From Thomasclavelia sp. (GTDB taxonomy: Bacteria > Bacillota_I > Bacilli_A > Erysipelotrichales > Coprobacillaceae): a stretch of 64,000 nt of DNA. Under the pieces are notes generated by a model. That model did no database searches, was not told the origin of the DNA, and was given only the letters and a program-made list of their open reading frames with translations. The first letter of the stretch is position 1; each line of letters starts with the position of its first letter. Below are positions 1 to 8,656 of the stretch, in pieces. Location of the stretch: positions 1-64,000 of the forward strand of contig JAQVWN010000009.1 in NCBI GenBank assembly GCA_028749475.1. The letters are read 5' to 3'. The position numbers and the translations under genes are program-made.

Positions 1-1
1 A

Positions 2-118
2 AAAGGAGAATTTGGTTTAGGACTTTCTATTGTTCATAAAACAGTTACAATGTATGGCTATAATATTGAAGCTATTAATAAAGATAATGGAGTTTCCTTT
101 ATAATAAGAAAAAGATAA
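2..118 (+). CDS. Sensor histidine kinase, C-terminal end (partial)
   Basis: The open frame enters from before the window and encodes 38 residues ending in TAA. It contains GLGLSIV, the G2-type glycine motif of the HATPase_c (GHKL) ATP-binding domain, followed by a short strand ending in FIIRKR. This is the usual extreme C-terminus of a two-component sensor kinase, which autophosphorylates and passes phosphate to a response regulator. The sensor part and the partner regulator lie outside the window, so the signal is unknown. The stop lies inside a bidirectional terminator hairpin shared with the convergent queH gene. Confidence 0.75.
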   Translation, partial: KGEFGLGLSIVHKTVTMYGYNIEAINKDNGVSFIIRKR

Positions 119-139
119 TGATTACTCATTATCTTTTTT
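109..139. terminator. Bidirectional intrinsic terminator (kinase gene / queH)
   Basis: An 11-bp perfect stem, AAAGATAATGA paired with TCATTATCTTT, has a TTAC loop. It is flanked by A-runs on the left and T-runs on the right, so it can stop transcription from both convergent genes. Confidence 0.8.
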
Positions 140-140
140 A

Positions 141-770
141 CTATTTATTGTTTGGTCTTTTCAACATATCTTCATAAGAATAAAGACATCCACAATATGT
201 TTGGCGATATAAATTATATCTACTAGCCATTTCTACTGACTTTTTATAACCATTATTCTTTTTAAAATCACTACATAAAAACTTTGTCTTTGATTGATCA
301 AATGATAAGCCAATTTCATTAATCCATTGAGAATTCTTGTGAGGAGAGACACTAAGAACAGTAGTCCAATAATCAAAGTTATTATCTAAAGCATAATTAT
401 AAGTATCAGTTTCTCTCATTAGGTAACACTTATAACAACGCTTTCCACCTTCTTTTTCATCTTTATATTCTTTTAGTTGGTTTAGGTAGTTTTCTGGTTC
501 ATACTTTTTTTCTATAATCTTAATATTGTGATTATAATCATTGTTAAAACGTTCTATAAAGTCTAATAGTTCCTCATAGCGACGTTTATATTCATCAATT
601 GGATAAATATTAGAATTAGAATAAAAAACTGTTATATCGAAGATATTGGCTATTTCTTTTAATATATTACTGCTACATGGACCACAACAAACATGGAGTA
701 AAAGACTTGGTTTCGAATTACCAATTAATTCTAATTCTTCTTCAAATTTTATATTATAATTAATTTTCAT
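141..770 (-). CDS. queH: Epoxyqueuosine reductase QueH
   Basis: This 209-residue protein of the DUF208/QueH family performs the last step of queuosine synthesis, reducing epoxyqueuosine to queuosine in tRNA with metal and iron-sulfur cofactors. The N-terminal HVCCGPCSS motif (about residues 27-35), a mid-protein CYKCYLMRE and a C-terminal YCGCLYS supply the expected conserved cysteines. The gene follows tgt-queA on the same strand, which supports the role. QueH is the non-cobalamin alternative to QueG. No ribosome binding site precedes the ATG. An extended -10 box (TGTTATAAT) ends 6 nt before it, and a terminator separates the gene from queA, so it probably has its own, possibly leaderless, transcript. 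Confidence 0.9.
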   Translation of the reverse strand: MKINYNIKFEEELELIGNSKPSLLLHVCCGPCSSNILKEIANIFDITVFYSNSNIYPIDEYKRRYEELLDFIERFNNDYNHNIKIIEKKYEPENYLNQLKEYKDEKEGGKRCYKCYLMRETDTYNYALDNNFDYWTTVLSVSPHKNSQWINEIGLSFDQSKTKFLCSDFKKNNGYKKSVEMASRYNLYRQTYCGCLYSYEDMLKRPNNK

Positions 771-776
771 GGAATT

Positions 777-785
777 ATTATAACA
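777..785 (-). promoter_or_regulatory. Extended -10 promoter of queH
   Basis: The minus strand reads TGT-TATAAT, followed by six bases and then the ATG at 770. The expected transcription start is the A of the ATG. No good -35 is visible; the TGn extension may compensate. Confidence 0.55.
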
Positions 786-789
786 CTAA

Positions 790-819
790 ATAAAAATAGG
801 ACTAGTACTAGTCCTATTT
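790..819 (-). terminator. Terminator after queA
   Basis: A 26-bp perfect palindrome at 794-819 (half-site AAATAGGACTAGT) overlaps the queA stop codon. On the minus strand it is followed by a T-rich run. Confidence 0.75.
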
Positions 820-1839
820 AATAAACATACTATCGCCAAAACTAAAGAAACGATATTTCTCTTCAATTGCATGGTGGTAGGCTTTAAACACTAAATCTTT
901 ACTGGCAAAAGCACTGATAAGCATTAATAACGTACTCTTAGGCAAATGAAAGTTTGTGATTAAACAATCTATTGCTTTATACTCATAACCTGGATAAATA
1001 AAGATATCAGTATTTTCATGAGTAGCTTTAAATTCACCATATTTACTATAATTAGCTTCTAAAGTTCTAGTAGAAGTAGTACCAACAGCTATAATTCTAC
1101 GACCTTCTTTTTTAGCTTTGTTTAATTCCTTAGCAACATCTTCTTCTATCATATAATATTCAGAATGCATATGATGATCTAAAACGTTTTCTTCTTTTAC
1201 AGGTCTAAAAGTACCTAAACCAACATGAAGAGTAACATCAAGGATTTCAATTCCTTTATCTTTAATTTTCTCTAGTATTTCATCTGTAAAATGTAAACCA
1301 GCAGTAGGGGCAGCGGCACTACCTTCTATTTTGGCATAAACAGTTTGATAACGATTAGGATCCTCAAGTTTTTCTTTGATATAAGGAGGAAGTGGCATAG
1401 TACCTAGTCTATCTAGGACTTCATAAAAGACCCCTTCATAGATCATTTCAAAGACTCTAATACCTTCATCTTGAACTTCAAGGCACTTAGCTTTTAAACT
1501 ACCATCGCCAAAAGTAATAACAGTTCCTAACTTGACAATCTTGGCATTACCAACTAAACATTCCCAGGTATTCTTAGTAGTTTCCTTTAAAAGTAATACC
1601 TCTACATGACCATTTGTTTCTTCTTTGATTCCAAATAATCTAGCTGGAATAACTTTAGTATTATTTCTAACTAAAATATCACCAGGATTTAAGTAATCTA
1701 TAATATCATAAAAATGTTTATCTTCTAATTCTTCAGTTTTTCTATCTACTACCATTAATCTAGAATTATCTCTTTTTTGAGCTGGATGTTGAGCTATAAG
1801 TTCTTCTGGTAGATCAAAATCAAATTCACTTAATTTCAT
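814..1839 (-). CDS. queA: S-adenosylmethionine:tRNA ribosyltransferase-isomerase QueA
   Basis: QueA transfers and isomerises the ribosyl group of SAM onto preQ1 at position 34 of tRNA, giving epoxyqueuosine. The protein is 341 residues, the family's usual length, and opens with the typical [12 protein letters not shown] segment. It carries [13 protein letters not shown] near residue 175 and [10 protein letters not shown] further on, both QueA hallmarks. Its ATG directly abuts the TAA of tgt, with AAGAGGG inside the tgt end serving as ribosome binding site, so translation is probably coupled. A terminator overlaps the stop. Confidence 0.96.
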   Translation of the reverse strand: MKLSEFDFDLPEELIAQHPAQKRDNSRLMVVDRKTEELEDKHFYDIIDYLNPGDILVRNNTKVIPARLFGIKEETNGHVEVLLLKETTKNTWECLVGNAKIVKLGTVITFGDGSLKAKCLEVQDEGIRVFEMIYEGVFYEVLDRLGTMPLPPYIKEKLEDPNRYQTVYAKIEGSAAAPTAGLHFTDEILEKIKDKGIEILDVTLHVGLGTFRPVKEENVLDHHMHSEYYMIEEDVAKELNKAKKEGRRIIAVGTTSTRTLEANYSKYGEFKATHENTDIFIYPGYEYKAIDCLITNFHLPKSTLLMLISAFASKDLVFKAYHHAIEEKYRFFSFGDSMFIK

Positions 1840-2997
<1,158 letters not shown>

Positions 2998-3003
2998 TTA
3001 CTG

Positions 3004-3011
3004 ATTATACA
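3004..3011. promoter_or_regulatory. Overlapping divergent -10 boxes, tgt / HAD gene
   Basis: The plus strand reads ATTATACA. The minus strand therefore has TATAAT for tgt, 28 nt before its start, while the plus strand offers TATACA for the HAD gene. The plus-strand assignment is the weaker one. Confidence 0.35.
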
Positions 3012-3060
3012 CTAGTAAGTTTAAAAGATAAAAGGTAAAATGAACTAAAGGAGAATAAAT

Positions 3061-3708
3061 ATGATAAAAGGAATTATATTTGATATGGATGGATTAATGA
3101 TAGACAGTGAAAGAACGACATATAATTGTTATGTCGATAAGTTAAAGACACTAGGCTATGATTACAATGAAGAATTATATAAACTATGTTTAGGAAAGAA
3201 AAAGCCTGGAATTTGTCAAACATTTATTGATGCTTTTCCTGGAATAGATATTGATGAAGTATGGGATGATGTCCACGTAGAATTAGATAAAAGATTACTC
3301 TCTGATGTTCCTTTAAAAAAAGGACTAATTGAATTACTAGAATACTTAAAAGATAATAATTACAAAACTATTGTCGCCACTTCCAGTGAACGACATCGAG
3401 TTGATAAAATACTGGATAAAGCCGGGATTCATAAATATTTTGATGATACTATTTGTGGAAATGAAGTAACTAATGGTAAACCTAATCCCGAGATATTTAT
3501 TAAAGGATGTCAAAAAATTGATGTAGGTGTTGATGAAGTCATTGTCTTAGAAGATTCTGAAGCTGGTATTCAAGCAGCGGTTAACGGAAAGATGAAAGTT
3601 ATCTGCATTCCGGATATGAAATATCCTGAAGAAAAGTATGCTAGCGAATGTACAAAAATACTAGATTCTTTACTAGATGTTATTGATTATTTAAAGCAAA
3701 ATAAATAG
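3061..3708 (+). CDS. HAD-superfamily phosphatase, beta-phosphoglucomutase-like
   Basis: This 215-residue haloacid-dehalogenase hydrolase has motif I DMDGLMIDSE (residues 8-17), motif II around ATSSE, motif III GKPNPEIF and motif IV LEDSEAGIQAA. A helical cap lies between motifs I and II. This is the subfamily of beta-phosphoglucomutase and phosphoglycolate-type phosphatases acting on small phosphorylated metabolites. The substrate cannot be read from the sequence. The gene has a good AAAGGAG ribosome binding site, is divergent from tgt and ends in its own terminator. Confidence 0.85.
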   Translation: MIKGIIFDMDGLMIDSERTTYNCYVDKLKTLGYDYNEELYKLCLGKKKPGICQTFIDAFPGIDIDEVWDDVHVELDKRLLSDVPLKKGLIELLEYLKDNNYKTIVATSSERHRVDKILDKAGIHKYFDDTICGNEVTNGKPNPEIFIKGCQKIDVGVDEVIVLEDSEAGIQAAVNGKMKVICIPDMKYPEEKYASECTKILDSLLDVIDYLKQNK

Positions 3709-3733
3709 GTCTCTTATAGAGACCTATTTTTAA
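3703..3733. terminator. Bidirectional terminator
   Basis: The stem AATAGGTCTCT / AGAGACCTATT has a TAT loop and a following T-run. It lies between the convergent HAD and GTPase-fusion genes and overlaps both gene ends. Confidence 0.85.
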
Positions 3734-4665
3734 TTAAAATTAACAGTTGGATCTTTTAAAGGTTTAGTACCTTCAAGTTTGTCTAAATGAAGGATAGGTA
3801 TTTCATATCCTTCTTCCGGATCATTAATTACTTCGACACTTCCTTCTACTGTTAACCATTCATCTTTAATTAGTTTTTTGGCAAGTTTAGATATACAAAT
3901 TATTCCAATAATTTGCATATCTTGTTCACAACAAACCATTGCATCTCGAGCTAAGACAAAACCATTTTCAATAAACTTATCTAATCCTTTAAACTGACCT
4001 GTTAGTTTAATGGTTTTATTTTCATAACTGCGAGGATTTTCCATAATATCAAGACAGAAAATTCCAAAATCCATATCTGGAATATCTAAGTAATTATCAC
4101 TTATATCAAAAGGTAAATCTTTTGCAGTAATTTGTTCAATTTCGTTATTAACATTTTCAAAAACAATTTGAGCTTTTGTATTAGTTGCTTTCATTGCTGA
4201 ACGAAGAGCATATTTTTTGGTGTTTTCATCACAACGATTAAAAATAATTAAATCAGAGTATCGAGACTGATCAATCATAATACTACGCATATTAGAATAG
4301 TACATATCAAATGTTTGAGCATTATGAGTCGTTAAGACTTGAACTACTTGCATATCAACTCTTGACATAACATCAATAGAAACTGCAACATTACTCATTC
4401 CATTCATTTCTACCATTATTTGGGTTGGTTTATATTTATCTATTAGAGGAATTAAAGCAGCTTTAGTACAATCATCTTTAGATAAGTATTCAATACTTAC
4501 ATCGTTTTTACTTAGTGCTTCTTCATTGTAAGATACTTCACCTTCTTCAAACACTATCAACAAAGTCTTTTCATTTTCACAAAAAGATGGATCCATCAAA
4601 GTGTCTTGAATAAAAGATGTTTTTCCACTTTCAATAAAACCAGTAAATAAATAAGTTCTAATCAT
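3730..4665 (-). CDS. COG0523-like GTPase fused to a DUF1980 (YcgQ)-type domain
   Basis: The protein has 311 residues. The N-terminal half is a P-loop GTPase related to the COG0523/CobW metal-chaperone family: Walker A GFIESGKT (9-16), EMNGM (86-90) where the family has EPSG, and NRCD (143-146) as the guanine-specificity motif. It lacks the family's CxCC metal motif and ordinary CobW C-terminal domain. Instead, residues from about 213 to the end resemble the soluble C-terminal domain of YcgQ/TIGR03943 proteins (KLTGQF, FVLARDAMVCC, and a late WLTVEGSVE strand). No membrane segment is present. The start overlaps the end of the upstream His-rich COG0523 gene by 8 nt, so the two are co-translated. 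A joint role in metal handling, probably zinc, is inferred. Confidence 0.75.
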   Translation of the reverse strand: MIRTYLFTGFIESGKTSFIQDTLMDPSFCENEKTLLIVFEEGEVSYNEEALSKNDVSIEYLSKDDCTKAALIPLIDKYKPTQIMVEMNGMSNVAVSIDVMSRVDMQVVQVLTTHNAQTFDMYYSNMRSIMIDQSRYSDLIIFNRCDENTKKYALRSAMKATNTKAQIVFENVNNEIEQITAKDLPFDISDNYLDIPDMDFGIFCLDIMENPRSYENKTIKLTGQFKGLDKFIENGFVLARDAMVCCEQDMQIIGIICISKLAKKLIKDEWLTVEGSVEVINDPEEGYEIPILHLDKLEGTKPLKDPTVNFN

Positions 4666-5674
4666 TACCTTTACCTAAGAATAAATCTTTCATTTCTTTT
4701 TCAGATAAATCATGGCCAATAACACAGATTTTTCCACTGTACATTGGTTTGCCCAGACGGATATCAAATTCATCAGGAACCATGTCAAAATACCACCAAT
4801 CATTATTGCCACTATCTACAAAGCCTTTACATCTTAATACATTTTCATTAGATAGTTTATCTAATATTCCAACTAATTCATCTTTACTAAATATCTTTGC
4901 TGTATCAAAACCAATACTGTTAAATACTTCATCAGCATCATGGTCATGGTGATGATGTTCGTGGTCATGGTGATGATTTTCGTGGTCGTGATGATGTTCG
5001 TGCTCGTGGTCATGATGATGTTCATGTTCATGGTCATGATGATGTTCTTCTTTAGCGCATTCTTTAATTAATTCTTTTGATAAGTCAATATCATTGGCTT
5101 TTAAGATATCATCACCAGATATATTATCCCAAGGTGTTGTTACTACGGGAGCACTTGGATTGATATCTTTTAACATATGAAGACAATTATCTATTTCTTC
5201 ATCACTCATATTATCGGTTCTACTTAAGACAAGTAGAGATGCATTCTTAACTTGGTCATTATAGAATTCACCAAAGTTTTTAATATACATTTTTACTTTC
5301 TTAGCATCAATGACAGTAATAAGATTATCTATATCTATTTCATTAGATTTAACACTTAACACTGCTGAAATAATATCAGATAGTTTTCCTACACCACTTG
5401 GTTCAATGATAATTCTATCAGGATGGTATTTATTTATAACTTCTAGAAGAGCTTGTTCAAAATCTCCTACTAAACTACAACAAATGCATCCAGAATTAAT
5501 TTCATTTATTGTAACTCCACTATCTTGAAGAAATGTTCCATCAATACCTATTTCTCCAAATTCATTTTCAATTAAAACTACTTTATCATTTTTGTAAGAA
5601 TCTTTAATTAGTTTTTTAATTAATGTTGTTTTACCAGCACCTAAAAAGCCAGAAACTATTTCTACTTTACTCAT
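4658..5674 (-). CDS. COG0523 (CobW/ZNG1-type) metal-chaperone GTPase with His-rich linker
   Basis: The protein has 338 residues from the ATG at 5674, which follows GAGGTGATTAAT; a longer reading to 5707 lacks such a site. Motifs are Walker A GFLGAGKTT (9-17), the metal motif CICC (63-66), EPSGVG (91-96), SRTD (151-154) and a CobW C-terminal domain after residue 250. Residues 211-246 contain 23 His with interspersed Asp and Glu, a metal-storage-like linker. Such GTPases deliver zinc or other metals to client proteins. The gene forms a two-gene operon with the GTPase-DUF1980 fusion. A zinc-uptake-regulator operator was looked for upstream but none is obvious. The exact metal is unknown. Confidence 0.88.
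   Translation of the reverse strand: MSKVEIVSGFLGAGKTTLIKKLIKDSYKNDKVVLIENEFGEIGIDGTFLQDSGVTINEINSGCICCSLVGDFEQALLEVINKYHPDRIIIEPSGVGKLSDIISAVLSVKSNEIDIDNLITVIDAKKVKMYIKNFGEFYNDQVKNASLLVLSRTDNMSDEEIDNCLHMLKDINPSAPVVTTPWDNISGDDILKANDIDLSKELIKECAKEEHHHDHEHEHHHDHEHEHHHDHENHHHDHEHHHHDHDADEVFNSIGFDTAKIFSKDELVGILDKLSNENVLRCKGFVDSGNNDWWYFDMVPDEFDIRLGKPMYSGKICVIGHDLSEKEMKDLFLGKGND
4937..5044 (-). repeat. Coding tandem repeat for the His-rich linker
   Basis: A degenerate repeat of roughly 24-nt units encodes HHHDHEHE-like blocks inside the COG0523 gene. Such repeats can change in number by slippage, which would alter linker length while keeping the frame. Confidence 0.8.
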
Positions 5675-5789
5675 ATTAATCACCTCGAAGGATATTATAA
5701 CATTCAAACTATTTATTTGAAAATGATATAACTTCTAGTAAAGAAGTAATAAAATCTTTATAATAAAAATAAGAACTAGGAGGTAATAT

Positions 5790-6623
5790 ATGGGTAATAA
5801 ACCAGTTAGATATTTGTTTGTGTTTATTATAGCTGTTTTATGTAGCCTTCTTGCATTATCTTTTAATATTCAAGAAATGTGTGTGGAAACAGTATCTAAA
5901 GTAAAAATAGAAAATAATATTACTGGTAATATCAGTGACACAATTTTTGATTATACCAGTGGAGTTACTAATGATCAGTTAATGGATTACCAAAATACTA
6001 TTGCTAAAAGTAATAATCTTAAAAAGATAAATGATGCTTATATTAGCGATGGAGTTGAGTATATTCTTCATGGGGGAACTTTAAACCCTGATGTTAGTGA
6101 AGAGTATAATGATTTTCTAAATGAATGTATTGATGAAGCTCAAAGCGAGTTTAATATTTCATTTTCAGCAGATAAAAAAAATGAAATAAAGAAAAAGTTA
6201 AAGAAAGTATTAAACTTTCATACTTTATATACGAGAGTAATAAATAGAATTAATAAATCAATGTCTTCCAAAATAAGATTATTACTCCAAGTATATCAAT
6301 TTTCGACATCTATTTTATGTAAAGCGATTCTAGCGTTATGGTTAATAGTATGTATTTTTATCGAAACTAGACTTCATAATAGTAAGAATTATTTTGTGAA
6401 TGATATTTGTAAAGGTTTAATTCTTTCTAGTTTGATATTACTTATTTTTATGATATTTTTAAACCAGGTATCTACTACAGCTACTTTATCATTTATCGGT
6501 AGTAGTACTAGCATTTATACAGATGGTTTAATAAAGTATTCATTAATTCAATTAATAATTGGATGTATTGGTACTATTGGTACTTACATATATATGGATA
6601 AATATTGGAAGAAGGAGAAGTAA
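5790..6623 (+). CDS. Unknown four-helix membrane protein
   Basis: I do not recognise this 277-residue protein. It has one N-terminal hydrophobic segment (about 8-27), then about 150 polar residues with a basic helix, probably outside the cell. Three further hydrophobic segments follow near residues 175-193, 205-230 and 245-267, ending in a positive tail, KYWKKEK. No catalytic motif is evident. The topology (one helix, a large loop, three helices) resembles sensor-like or accessory membrane proteins, but no function can be assigned. Its stop lies 2 nt before the PHP phosphatase start, whose ribosome binding site is inside this gene, so the pair is probably co-translated. Confidence 0.7.
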   Translation: MGNKPVRYLFVFIIAVLCSLLALSFNIQEMCVETVSKVKIENNITGNISDTIFDYTSGVTNDQLMDYQNTIAKSNNLKKINDAYISDGVEYILHGGTLNPDVSEEYNDFLNECIDEAQSEFNISFSADKKNEIKKKLKKVLNFHTLYTRVINRINKSMSSKIRLLLQVYQFSTSILCKAILALWLIVCIFIETRLHNSKNYFVNDICKGLILSSLILLIFMIFLNQVSTTATLSFIGSSTSIYTDGLIKYSLIQLIIGCIGTIGTYIYMDKYWKKEK

Positions 6624-6625
6624 AA

Positions 6626-7420
6626 ATGATTGATGGACATATGCATTTAGAAAATGGTCCTTTAAGTAAAGAATATGTAATGGAGTTTGTTGAAGCAGGG
6701 CTAAAGGCAGGGATGGATGAGATTCAAATACTTGATCATACTCATCGTTTTAAAGAGTTTAGACCTATTTATGATGGCGTATATAAAGCATCTAAAAAAC
6801 AAGCTAAATGGCTTGATAATAAAGATATGAAGTTTAAAAATACTTTAGATGAATATATAGAAGTTATAAAAGAAGTAAAAAAAGAAGAACTTCCAATTAA
6901 AGTAAAATTTGGTTTAGAAGTTTGCTATGTCCCTGAATATGAAGACAAGATAAAAGAAATTCTCAAACCATATAATTTTGATTTCTTAGTAGGAGCGATT
7001 CATTCAATTGATGGGAAATTATATGATATGAGTTGGTCTAAAGAAATATTATGGGATAAGTATAATACCAATGATATTTATAAAAGATATTATGAATTGG
7101 TGTTTGAACTGGTTGAGAGTGACATCTTTACACAATTAGCACATCCAGATACAATCAAAATGTTTAATTATTATCCTACTTATGATTTAACCCCAACATA
7201 TAACCAACTAGCTAAACTACTAAATGAGCATCATGTAAAAGCTGAAAATAATACAGGATGTTTCTATCGGTATAATCATCAAGATAAAGGATTATCTAAA
7301 CAACTTTTAGATATCTTTAAAAAAAATAACGTTGAAATTATAACAGCTAGTGATGCCCATAAACCAAGTGATGTTGGAATGTGTATTAAGGATATTTATA
7401 AGCAAACATATGATAAATAA
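6626..7420 (+). CDS. PHP-domain phosphatase, HisJ/HisK-like
   Basis: The protein has 264 residues from the ATG at 6626, behind GAAGGAGAAG; a reading seven codons longer has no proper site. It begins MIDGHMHLENG, the first metal-binding motif (HxH) of the PHP family, with LDHTHRF, FGLEVCYV, GAIHSIDG, LAHPDTIK and a terminal SDAHKPSDVG. These are the metal ligands expected in histidinol-phosphatase-type enzymes, which remove phosphate from small molecules. No histidine-synthesis genes are nearby. The next genes are serC-serA, which lack a serB in this window, so a phosphoserine phosphatase role is possible but unproven. Confidence 0.8.
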   Translation: MIDGHMHLENGPLSKEYVMEFVEAGLKAGMDEIQILDHTHRFKEFRPIYDGVYKASKKQAKWLDNKDMKFKNTLDEYIEVIKEVKKEELPIKVKFGLEVCYVPEYEDKIKEILKPYNFDFLVGAIHSIDGKLYDMSWSKEILWDKYNTNDIYKRYYELVFELVESDIFTQLAHPDTIKMFNYYPTYDLTPTYNQLAKLLNEHHVKAENNTGCFYRYNHQDKGLSKQLLDIFKKNNVEIITASDAHKPSDVGMCIKDIYKQTYDK

Positions 7421-7446
7421 AGGAGGTACTCTGTATCTCCTTTATT
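7416..7446 (+). terminator. Hairpin after the PHP gene
   Basis: The stem AATAAAGGAG / CTCCTTTATT has an 11-nt loop and overlaps the stop. No U-run follows, so it is a weak terminator or an mRNA-end structure. Confidence 0.45.
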
Positions 7447-7505
7447 GTCTAGATATGTAATAAAATATTATCAATATAATAAGATTTTATAAAATTATAA
7501 AATCA

Positions 7506-7535
7506 TTGGACTTTTAAGATTGTATACAATATACT
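7506..7535 (+). promoter_or_regulatory. SigA-type promoter of serC-serA
   Basis: TTGGAC (7506-7511), an 18-nt spacer and TATACT (7530-7535) lie 30 nt before the serC start. Confidence 0.6.
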
Positions 7536-7565
7536 ATTACAAAATAAGAAAGGAAGGTATGAAAT

Positions 7566-8648
7566 ATGACCAATAGAGTATTTAATTTTGCTGCAGGTCC
7601 ATCAACATTACCTGAAGATGTTTTAAATAAAGCATCTAAACAAATGTTGAACTATGAAAATACAGGAATGTCTGTAATGGAGATGAGTCATAGATCCTCT
7701 TCCTACTTAGATATTTTTAACAAGACAAAAGATTTATTAAAGAAAGTAATGGATATTCCAGAAGGATATGAAATTGTTTTTGTTCATGGGGGAGCTACTG
7801 AACAATTCTCAATGATTCCATTAAACTTTTTAAAGAATGGTAAAGCTGATTATATTGTTTCAGGAAGTTTTGCTGGTAAAGCCGCTACAGAAGCTAAAAA
7901 GTATGGAGAAATTAATGTTGCCTATGACGGAAAAGAAAATGATTATTCTCATATACCAACTCAAGATGAACTTAAATTAGATAAAGATGCTAGTTATGTT
8001 CATATGTGTTCAAACAACACAATTTATGGAACTGAATATAACTATGTTCCTAATACTAATGGAGTACCTATTATTTGCGATATGAGTAGTGACATTTTAT
8101 CTAGACCAATTGATGTATCTAAATTTGGAATGATTTATGCTGGAGCTCAAAAGAATATGGGGATTGCTGGACTTGGAGTTGCTGTAATCAAAAAAGATTT
8201 ACTAGTAAAAGTACCAGAAAACACACCAGTTCTTTTAGATTATTCTTTAATGATTGATAAAGATTCAATGTATAATACACCACCAGCTTATGCAATTTAT
8301 GTTTGTGGTTTAGTCCTTGAATGGATTGATAATAATGGTGGTCTTAAAGCTATGCAAGAGAGAAATGAAAAGAAAGCTAAACTTTTATATGATTGTTTAG
8401 ATGAATCATCTTTCTACATTCCTCATGCTCAAAAGGATAGTCGTTCTCTAATGAATGTAACATTTACTACTCCATCTAAAGAATTAGATGCGAAGTTTGT
8501 AGAAGAAAGCATTAAAGCCGGAATGACAAACTTAAAAGGACACCGTTCAGTAGGTGGTATTAGAGCAAGTATCTATAACGCTATGCCTTATGAAGGTGTG
8601 GAAAAACTAGTTAACTTTATGAAAGAATTTGAAAAGAATAATAAATAG
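7566..8648 (+). CDS. serC: Phosphoserine aminotransferase
   Basis: SerC makes 3-phosphoserine from 3-phosphohydroxypyruvate and glutamate, with pyridoxal phosphate. The 360-residue protein has the family's N-terminal FNFAAGPSTLPEDVL and the early MEMSHRS. The cofactor lysine region is YAGAQKNMGIAG, and GHRSVGGIRASIYNA lies near the C-terminus. A strong AAAGGAAGG site precedes the ATG. The serA gene follows 8 nt after the stop, giving a serC-serA operon for serine synthesis. Confidence 0.97.
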   Translation: MTNRVFNFAAGPSTLPEDVLNKASKQMLNYENTGMSVMEMSHRSSSYLDIFNKTKDLLKKVMDIPEGYEIVFVHGGATEQFSMIPLNFLKNGKADYIVSGSFAGKAATEAKKYGEINVAYDGKENDYSHIPTQDELKLDKDASYVHMCSNNTIYGTEYNYVPNTNGVPIICDMSSDILSRPIDVSKFGMIYAGAQKNMGIAGLGVAVIKKDLLVKVPENTPVLLDYSLMIDKDSMYNTPPAYAIYVCGLVLEWIDNNGGLKAMQERNEKKAKLLYDCLDESSFYIPHAQKDSRSLMNVTFTTPSKELDAKFVEESIKAGMTNLKGHRSVGGIRASIYNAMPYEGVEKLVNFMKEFEKNNK

Positions 8649-8656
8649 GAGATTAT

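Noticed and set aside
4749-4952. Plus-strand reading frame opposite the His-rich COG0523 gene
   Set aside because: It mirrors the repeat-rich coding strand, has no ribosome binding site and no recognisable domain.
4937-5044. Repeated GATGATGTTC-like units as a possible CRISPR or iteron array
   Set aside because: The repeats are in frame inside a gene and encode His/Asp blocks. There are no spacers.
5675-5789. Zinc-regulator (Zur) operator before the COG0523 genes
   Set aside because: No recognisable inverted repeat of the Zur kind was found. The region is only AT-rich with ordinary promoter-like boxes.
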